This document shows positions 58,296 through 64,000 of a stretch of 64,000 bases of DNA, piece by piece. The notes beneath the pieces were generated by a model. It was given only the letters and a program-made list of their open reading frames with translations, ran no database searches and was not told where the DNA came from. The translations under genes and the position numbers were made by a program. Numbering within the stretch: the first letter of the stretch is position 1; each line of letters begins with the position of its first letter. The DNA lies in NCBI RefSeq assembly GCF_029946505.1, contig NZ_JARZHG010000004.1, positions 434,001 through 498,000 of the forward strand. Reading direction: 5' to 3'. This DNA comes from Polyangium sp. y55x31 (GTDB taxonomy: Bacteria > Myxococcota_A > Polyangia > Polyangiales > Polyangiaceae).

Positions 58296-59078
58296 ATGAG
58301 CGAAGCCAAAGCTTCCCGCATGGTCTCCGACCGCGTCGCGATCACGAACACCGTGGTCGCCGCGATCGACATCCACGGCCCCGAAATCGCGCCCACCCTG
58401 GAGAAGATCCTTTTCCCCGGCGGCGTCCCCGGGGACCTCACGCTTGCCACGCTCCTCGCCGCATTCGGCAATCACCTCCGCGCCCGTGCCAACCAGCTCG
58501 TCACCGCCGACCGCACGCACATGGTCGAGCTCTCCGACGACGACGGCTACCGCGCCAAGCGCGACGAATGCACCGCCGAGACGAGGGACTTCCTCGGCAC
58601 GCTTCGCACCGGCCTCGCTCGCAATTATGGCCAGGTCGTTGCCGGTGCTTATGGCCTCGGCGCCCACATTCCCGAGGATCCGCACACCGTCCTCGTGCTC
58701 GCCGATAATGTCGAAAATCTCCTCCGCAATCGCCCGCTCACCGAGCCGCCGAAGAACAAGAGCCTGAAAATCGATCCCATCGCGGCCGCCGACGACCTGA
58801 ACGCCAGCGCCTCGGCATTGAAGACCGCACTCGGCGATGTCGACCGCGAAAAGCGCGAGGCGCAGCTCACGCAGACCGCCAAGAACGAGGCCATGGCCGC
58901 CTGGGGAACGTCCTATTCGGGCGTGGCCGATGCAGCCGCCTCCTTTTTCCTCCTCGCCGGCCGCCCCGCCCTGGCCGAACGTGTCCGGCCCACGGCGCGA
59001 CGCAGGGCCGGCTTGCCCGAGCCCGAGGATACCGTCGGCGGTGGTTCGGACGCCGCGGGCGGAGGCACGACACCCTGA
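58296..59078 (+). CDS. Unknown protein
   Basis: This 260-residue protein is predicted to be helical and soluble, with 'DIHGPEIAPTLEKILFPGG' near the N-terminus and a Gly/Ala/Thr-rich disordered C-terminus. It has no signal peptide or catalytic motif. A TTCAA-T-TTGAA repeat lies 67 bp upstream. It is followed after 46 bp by the Uma2-like gene on the same strand. Confidence 0.68.
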   Translation: MSEAKASRMVSDRVAITNTVVAAIDIHGPEIAPTLEKILFPGGVPGDLTLATLLAAFGNHLRARANQLVTADRTHMVELSDDDGYRAKRDECTAETRDFLGTLRTGLARNYGQVVAGAYGLGAHIPEDPHTVLVLADNVENLLRNRPLTEPPKNKSLKIDPIAAADDLNASASALKTALGDVDREKREAQLTQTAKNEAMAAWGTSYSGVADAAASFFLLAGRPALAERVRPTARRRAGLPEPEDTVGGGSDAAGGGTTP

Positions 59079-59124
59079 ATACGTCCGCTTGCCACGAGGT
59101 GCATCGTCATGCAGGGTCCTTGGC

Positions 59125-59805
59125 ATGACGTCCCTGGCCATTTCCACGGAGCCCGAAATCGAGGAGCTGCCGTCTGACCTGCCGCCGGACGACCTCGAGA
59201 GCGACGAGCCCCCCATGGAGTCCACCGAGCACCTCGCCCAGCTCCTGCTGCTCCTCGACAGCATCGAACTCTACTGGAAGGAACGCGCCGACTTCTTCGC
59301 CGCGGGCAATCTGACGATCTACTTCAGCCCGAAGCAGCTCAAGAACGAGAAGTTCAACGGCCCCGACTTCTTCATCGTGCTCGGCACCGAGCGTAAGCCG
59401 CGCAAGAGCTGGACCGTCTGGCACGAGGACGGCAAGTACCCGAACGTGATCGTCGAGGTGCTCTCGCACAGCACGAAGAAGCTCGACCAGGGCCTCAAGA
59501 AGCAGGTCTACCAGGACGTCTTCCGCACGCCCGAGTACTTCTGGTTCGATCCCGAGACGAACGAGTTCGCGGGCTTCCGGCTCCTCGGCGGCCAGTACGA
59601 GCCGATCACACCCGACCGCGACGGGCGGCTGTGGAGCACACAGCTCGATCTCTCCCTCGGCGTTCACGAAGACAAGCTGCGCTTCTTCACGAAGGAAGGC
59701 GCGCTCGTCCCGACCGGTCGCGAGCTCGCAGAGACCGAGCACGCCCGCGCCGATCGCCTCGCCGAAAAGCTCCGCGCCCTCGGCGTCGATCCCGACTCCG
59801 TTTGA
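59125..59805 (+). CDS. Uma2 family (DUF820) nuclease-fold protein
   Basis: This 226-residue protein has a core with 'GPDFFIVLG' followed by 'NVIVEVLSHSTKKLD', the D...E-x-(L/S) pair of the PD-(D/E)XK-type Uma2 fold. 'VYQDVFRTPEYFWFDPE' and a late helical tail ('RADRLAEKLRALG') are also typical. The molecular role of the family is poorly defined; most copies are solitary and multi-copy in myxobacteria, cyanobacteria and Chloroflexi. The ATG at 59125 is chosen over the longer frame upstream, which overlaps the previous gene. It ends 4 bp before the convergent kinase gene. Confidence 0.82.
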   Translation: MTSLAISTEPEIEELPSDLPPDDLESDEPPMESTEHLAQLLLLLDSIELYWKERADFFAAGNLTIYFSPKQLKNEKFNGPDFFIVLGTERKPRKSWTVWHEDGKYPNVIVEVLSHSTKKLDQGLKKQVYQDVFRTPEYFWFDPETNEFAGFRLLGGQYEPITPDRDGRLWSTQLDLSLGVHEDKLRFFTKEGALVPTGRELAETEHARADRLAEKLRALGVDPDSV

Positions 59806-59809
59806 CGTC

Positions 59810-61996
59810 CTAGTATTCGAACCCGCTCCCCCCGATGAACTCCCGGAGGATCGACGTCGGCGGCACGTGATCCGGGTAGATCGTCACCACCTTGTCGATG
59901 AGCTGCCGCAGCCGATACGCCGTCCCGAACGCGGGATGATCCTGCGGCACTTCGAGCAGGTAGCGATCCGCGAACACCTTGATCACGCCGAGCTCGTAGA
60001 CGAGCGACGAGTCGAAGATCGCGTCGGCCTGCGCGAGGAACGGGAAGATGTTCGTGCGTTCGCCCGCGCGCACCGACGGCCAGCGCTGGATGTTCGCCGC
60101 CGCGTTCGTCCCGCGCCCGTGCCGGTCGCGCACGATGCGCCGGAGCAGGCGTACGTCGGACACGTGAACGCGGTTCACGCGGTCGAACGGCAGCGCCGTC
60201 ATCGGCTGGATGAAGATGCGGAAGACCTTGTCCCGCGGGAGGATTCCATCGAGCAGCTTCGGGTTCAGCCCGTGGATCCCCTCGATCAAGAGCACGTCCG
60301 AGCTTCGCAGCGTCACCTCGCGCCCGCCGTCCGGGTGGCTCTTGCCCGTCATGAAGTCGTACCGCGCCGTCTTCACCGTCTGCCCGGCGAAGATGCGCCC
60401 GAGGTGATCACGCAGCGCGCCGACGTCGAGCGCTTCGAGCGCCTCGTAGTCGTACTCGCCCCGCGCGTCGCGCACCGTCTTCTCGCGGTCGACGTAGTAG
60501 TCGTCCAGCGACAAACCCACCGGGTGGATCCCGTTCACGAGGAGCTGCACCGTCAGGCGTGAGAGGAACGTCGTCTTGCCCGAGGACGACGGGCCCGCCA
60601 CGCAGATCACCCGGATCGTCCCGCGCCCCGCGATCGCGTCCGCGATGCGGCTGATGCGCTTCTCGTGCTGGCCCTCGCTCACCCGGATGATCTCCGGCGT
60701 CTTGCCGCGCACGCACGCGTCGTTGAACGCGCCCACGCTCGTGATGCCCAGCGTCGTCAGCCAGGGTTCGTCCTGCCGCACCCCGTGCCGCGCGGATTCG
60801 GGCTGGATGTCCTCGTGCAGCCGCGTCGAAGGCGGCGCCGCGCCGCCCTCGGGCGCCACACGCAGCTCGTCGCCGTAGCGCAGCATCACCGCCTCGCCGT
60901 CGACCTCGATGCGGAACGGAAACGGTGCGATGCGCCCCGCGCTCGGCAAGAGCGGCGTCATCGACAGCACCGCGACGGCCCCCGCGCAGACGAGCTGCAC
61001 GTGCCCCGTTCGCCACGTGCGCAAGAGCGCGAGCAGGTCCCGCGCGCCTTCCTCGGCGAAGTGGCTACGCGCCTCGTCCACCGTCCAGAGCTCCTGCTGG
61101 ATCGGCACGTCCGTCGCGACGAGCTCGTGCATCATCCCCGTCACGCGCTCGGCCCACGTCGTGAGCGAGAGCGCGCCCGGGTGCATGAGCTCGATCGACT
61201 GACCGAAGCCCGTGCCGGGCCCGAGCCGCACGAAGACATCGGGAAAGGCGCGCCGTGACGCTTCGAGCAGCAAGAGCCCGAGGCTCGCGCGATAGACGCG
61301 CTTGCCTTCCCAGTGCGACGCGCAGAGCGGCTCGACGTGCGCGTCCGAGGTGATCGGCATCCCGAGCGCCACGGCCTTGTTGTTCACGAGCGCCGCCACC
61401 ACCGGATCGCCGTCGACGTCGCGCGGCACGAGCTCGCCGAGGAGCGTCCCCGTCCGCACCCGCGTCCATGCGCGGTTCACCGTGACGTCGACGAACACGC
61501 GCCGCGGCAAGGAGCGCTCGCGCAGGAGCGCGCCCACGCTCTCCGTCATCTCGGTCAGCTCTTTTCCGAGCGACGCCACGAGCGACTGCGTCAGGCAAAG
61601 CGCGAGCTCCGGGTCTTGCTTCGACATCCGCTCGTACTGCTCGTGCGAGAGACGCGCGAGCGTGAGCGTCGACTCCGCCACGACGCTCGAGGTCCGCAGG
61701 CGCCTCGCGATGAGCGCGAGCTCGCCGAAATGCGCGCCCGGCCCGATGAGACCTAGGTCCACGTCCGCGCGGCGAAGATGCGCTTCGCCCGACACGACGA
61801 AGTACATCTCCCGCCCGACCTCGCCCTCGTGCATCACGACCGACTGCGGCGGAAGCACGACGTGTTCGAGGTACGAGACCAGCCTCCACGACGTCGCACT
61901 GCAAATTTGCGCGAAGAGTGCGCTCGTTGCGGTCAGCGCGTCGATGGACGCACGCGGGATGGGTTCGGGGGGATAGGGCAGCGTCGGCGACGACAT
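59810..61996 (-). CDS. Cyclic-nucleotide-binding domain fused to a uridine-kinase-like nucleoside kinase
   Basis: This is a 728-residue protein. The N-terminus (about 20-150) is a CRP/CNMP-binding domain with 'GEVGREMYFVVSGEA' and 'GAHFGELALI', the phosphate-binding cassette region. A middle region (about 170-440) resembles the TGS/threonyl-tRNA-synthetase-like part of long nucleoside kinases. The C-terminus is a P-loop kinase with Walker A GPSSSGKT at about 468-475, a 'LDDYYVD' motif and 'LLIEGIHGLNP'. The kinase class phosphorylates uridine or cytidine, but the long forms have uncertain substrates. The fusion suggests cAMP- or cGMP-gated kinase activity. The start at 61996 faces another gene only 20 bp away. 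Confidence 0.87.
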   Translation of the reverse strand: MSSPTLPYPPEPIPRASIDALTATSALFAQICSATSWRLVSYLEHVVLPPQSVVMHEGEVGREMYFVVSGEAHLRRADVDLGLIGPGAHFGELALIARRLRTSSVVAESTLTLARLSHEQYERMSKQDPELALCLTQSLVASLGKELTEMTESVGALLRERSLPRRVFVDVTVNRAWTRVRTGTLLGELVPRDVDGDPVVAALVNNKAVALGMPITSDAHVEPLCASHWEGKRVYRASLGLLLLEASRRAFPDVFVRLGPGTGFGQSIELMHPGALSLTTWAERVTGMMHELVATDVPIQQELWTVDEARSHFAEEGARDLLALLRTWRTGHVQLVCAGAVAVLSMTPLLPSAGRIAPFPFRIEVDGEAVMLRYGDELRVAPEGGAAPPSTRLHEDIQPESARHGVRQDEPWLTTLGITSVGAFNDACVRGKTPEIIRVSEGQHEKRISRIADAIAGRGTIRVICVAGPSSSGKTTFLSRLTVQLLVNGIHPVGLSLDDYYVDREKTVRDARGEYDYEALEALDVGALRDHLGRIFAGQTVKTARYDFMTGKSHPDGGREVTLRSSDVLLIEGIHGLNPKLLDGILPRDKVFRIFIQPMTALPFDRVNRVHVSDVRLLRRIVRDRHGRGTNAAANIQRWPSVRAGERTNIFPFLAQADAIFDSSLVYELGVIKVFADRYLLEVPQDHPAFGTAYRLRQLIDKVVTIYPDHVPPTSILREFIGGSGFEY

Positions 61997-62016
61997 ACGG
62001 CGCAGGGAGAGCTACC

Positions 62017-62829
62017 ATGCGCGCGCGAGGTGCCTTCATGCGTACTTCTTTTCATCTTGGACTTTTGTCGATCGTGCTCGGTCTCGGCTCCGTGGCTGCT
62101 TGCGCCGCGGAGGTGGAGTCGCTCTTCGCCAGCGGCGGCACGGCCGGCGCAAACGGCGGCGCCGGCGGCGTCGGCGGCGCGGGCGGACAAGGCGGGCTCG
62201 GAGGCATGGGCGGGCAAGGCGGGCTCGGCGGCGCGGGCGGGCAAGGCGGCGCTGCATCGAGCTCGAGCAGCGCTGCGACGGGCACGGGCCCGAGCTCGAG
62301 CAGCGCGGGCACTGGGGGACAAGGCGGACAGGGCGGCGGCTTCGATCCGCAGGCCTGTGGAACATGCGCGTTCGGCGCTTGCCAGAACGAGATCTTCGCC
62401 TGCGGCCAGGCGTGTCAGGGCTTCTTCGGCTGCGCGCAGAACTGCACCGACAAACCCTGCGTCGACGATTGCCTGACGCAGTACCCCCAGGCCCAGCCGG
62501 CCTACGATTGCACGTGCGGCTCGTGCAGCGCGCAGTGCGGCAGCTACTGCGACGGCGCGGCGAGCACGACGGCGAGCTCGAGCGCGAGCGGCACGGGCGG
62601 CGGCGGCCCTGCGTGCAGCACGTGCTCCGAGGTTCTCCAGGGCGGCGGAAACGATCCTCCTTGCCAAGGCTCGGACACGCTGCTCGGCGCGCTCTTCACG
62701 TGCACCTGCCAGCAGAGCTGCACGACCGAGTGTGCCAGCTCCTGCCAAGGCGGACAGCCAAGTCAGGCCTGTTTGGGCTGCGTGCAGCAAAAATGCGGGC
62801 AACAGCTCAACGCTTGTCTGCAGGACTGA
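62017..62829 (+). CDS. Gly-rich and Cys-rich lipoprotein
   Basis: This is a 270-residue protein. AGGGAGA lies about 6 bp before the ATG at 62017, which favours this start over the ATG at 62038. A signal peptide ends in a lipobox (VAAC). The mature part has a long Gly/Ala/Ser/Gln-rich linker made of GGxGG repeats (about 45-100), then Cys-rich blocks (CGTCAFGACQ, CGQACQ, CGSCSAQCGSYC, CSTCSEVL, CTCQQSC, CASSCQ), all probably disulfide-bonded. This architecture is common in myxobacterial surface lipoproteins. It starts 20 bp from the divergent kinase gene. Confidence 0.75.
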   Translation: MRARGAFMRTSFHLGLLSIVLGLGSVAACAAEVESLFASGGTAGANGGAGGVGGAGGQGGLGGMGGQGGLGGAGGQGGAASSSSSAATGTGPSSSSAGTGGQGGQGGGFDPQACGTCAFGACQNEIFACGQACQGFFGCAQNCTDKPCVDDCLTQYPQAQPAYDCTCGSCSAQCGSYCDGAASTTASSSASGTGGGGPACSTCSEVLQGGGNDPPCQGSDTLLGALFTCTCQQSCTTECASSCQGGQPSQACLGCVQQKCGQQLNACLQD

Positions 62830-62906
62830 AACGTCCTCGACACGCCATCGTCGAGAAGTCGCCGTCGCCGTGACGCTGCACGTTCGTCACGGTAAGAATG
62901 GCGACC

Positions 62907-64000
62907 ATGCGTATTTCTTCGCTTAGGTCTCCGCTTCTTCTGCTGCCGCTGCTCACGCTCGCCGCGGTGCCTTTTGCGTGCGCCAATCCCATTCAAAGGC
63001 CCGACGTCAGCAGCGGCTCGGGGGGTGATGGCAGCGCAGGCGGCGCGGGCGGCGCGGGCGGCGCGGGCGGCTCCGATGGCGACGCCGGCCCCGACGTCAC
63101 GCCCGGCAGTCCATGCACCACGGACCTCGACTGCGTGGCGCTCGAAGGCCCTTGCAGCGACGGCGTGTGCGCCGGGGAGAACGGCTGTCAGCTCGTGCCG
63201 AAGAACGACTTCGGCCCTTGCGACGACGGCCTCTTCTGCACCGTCAACGACGTCTGCTTGAGCGGCGCGTGCACCGCGGGCACCTCGAAGATCTGCCCGT
63301 CGAACGGCGAGTCCTGCAAGATCGGTAGCTGCAACGAGGCGACCGACGCGTGCGACTTCGCCCCCGTCAACGAGGGCGGCTTCTGCGACGACGGCGATCC
63401 GTGCACCGACCTCGGCACGTGCAAGGCCGGCTCGTGCCAGCTCGGCCCGCCGATCGACTGCTCCTTCCTCAACGACGACTGCTCCGTCGGCCAATGCGAC
63501 AAGCAGCTCGGCTGCATCGCCGTCCCGCAGAACGACGGCACGTTCTGCGACGACAAACAGTTCTGCACCGTGGAGGACGTCTGCGTCTCCGGCCAGTGCG
63601 TCGGCAAGCCGAACCCCTGCACGCCGACGGCCGATCCGTGCAAGGTCCCGCAGTGCGACGAGATCCAGAAGACCTGCGTCGCGATCCCGGGCAACGACGG
63701 CGCCGCGTGCGAAGACGGAAACACCTGCACCGAGGGCGAGGTCTGCGCGGGCGGCGCGTGCGGCAGCGGCATGCCCGTGCCTGCGGGCACCTCGTGCAAC
63801 GACAACAAGGTCTGCACGACGGGTGAGACGTGCGTCGCGGGCACCTGCGGCGGCGGCACGCCGATCCTCGCCTGCGCGAATGGCGACGGCTGCTGCCCTG
63901 CGGGTTGTGATCTCTCGACGGACGACGACTGCAAGCTGCTCAAGATCGCCGTGATGGGCGGACCGTTCTACGTCGACGACCTGCGCGCCCACCTCGCCAC
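62907..64000 (+). CDS. Cys-rich lipoprotein with repeated CxxxxxC modules, 5' part (3' end outside window)
   Basis: The frame stays open to the end of the window (about 364 residues seen). The start is ATG 62907 or 62898. The signal peptide ends in a lipobox (PFAC), followed by a short GGAGG linker. From about residue 60 there are roughly eight imperfect repeats of 40-45 residues with a pattern like C-DDG-x-x-C-T-x-x-x-x-C-x-x-G-x-C. The last visible residues (KIAVMGGPFYVDDL) start a different, non-repeat domain. It follows the previous lipoprotein by 77 bp, probably in one operon. The function of the full protein is unknown. Confidence 0.75.
   Translation, partial: MRISSLRSPLLLLPLLTLAAVPFACANPIQRPDVSSGSGGDGSAGGAGGAGGAGGSDGDAGPDVTPGSPCTTDLDCVALEGPCSDGVCAGENGCQLVPKNDFGPCDDGLFCTVNDVCLSGACTAGTSKICPSNGESCKIGSCNEATDACDFAPVNEGGFCDDGDPCTDLGTCKAGSCQLGPPIDCSFLNDDCSVGQCDKQLGCIAVPQNDGTFCDDKQFCTVEDVCVSGQCVGKPNPCTPTADPCKVPQCDEIQKTCVAIPGNDGAACEDGNTCTEGEVCAGGACGSGMPVPAGTSCNDNKVCTTGETCVAGTCGGGTPILACANGDGCCPAGCDLSTDDDCKLLKIAVMGGPFYVDDLRAHLA

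Noticed and set aside
62140-62260. Short tandem repeats resembling a CRISPR or microsatellite
   Set aside because: They are in-frame GGxGG codons of a lipoprotein stalk, not spaced direct repeats.

Overview
The window is about 64 kb of very GC-rich, densely coding DNA. GC-rich third positions, giant modular polyketide synthases (PKS), Gly-linker/Cys-rich lipoproteins and a kelch protein suggest a myxobacterium, most likely of the Sorangiineae/Polyangiaceae type. This is an inference from gene style; there is no rRNA or other marker to prove it. No tRNA, rRNA, CRISPR array or insertion sequence was seen.

Layout. Positions 1-6050 hold the 3' part of a kelch-repeat protein, a sulfate-binding-type lipoprotein, a subtilisin-like protease, a class I terpene synthase with a near-consensus promoter, and two small mutually similar proteins of unknown function. 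The two small genes are divergent and share a 584-bp intergenic region that carries a perfect palindrome.

Positions 6139-42851 are one minus-strand operon of five type I PKS genes joined by 4-bp overlaps or a 2-bp gap. Together they encode one loading module and six extension modules. The first protein has the order ACP-KS-AT-AT-DH-ER-KR-ACP. Its first AT lacks the carboxylate-binding arginine, so it probably loads a monocarboxylic starter. The following modules are KS-AT-DH-KR-ACP, KS-AT-KR-ACP, KS-AT-DH-KR-ACP, KS-AT-DH-ER-KR-ACP and KS-AT-(dead DH)-(dead KR)-ACP-TE. Read colinearly this gives R-CH2-CH(CH3)-CH=CH-CH(OH)-CH2-CH=CH-CH2-CH(CH3)-CO-CH(CH3)-CO-, released by the thioesterase as a beta-keto acid or possibly a 10-membered lactone. 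No tailoring, transport, resistance or regulatory gene adjoins the operon. A 466-bp non-coding region upstream carries two interleaved inverted repeats.

Positions 43318-51397 are a second minus-strand run: an MBOAT acyltransferase, small lipoproteins, a tryptophan 2,3-dioxygenase and two paralogous HTTM (vitamin-K-dependent carboxylase-like) membrane proteins. Only one of the two HTTM proteins keeps the thiol-disulfide CxxC. Positions 51449-64000 hold mixed housekeeping and signalling genes: a polysaccharide deacetylase, a SirB1-type protein, an NtrB-like histidine kinase, a GAF-GGDEF diguanylate cyclase, a Uma2-type nuclease-fold protein, a cyclic-nucleotide-binding/uridine-kinase fusion, unknown small proteins, and two Gly/Cys-rich lipoproteins, the last running off the window.
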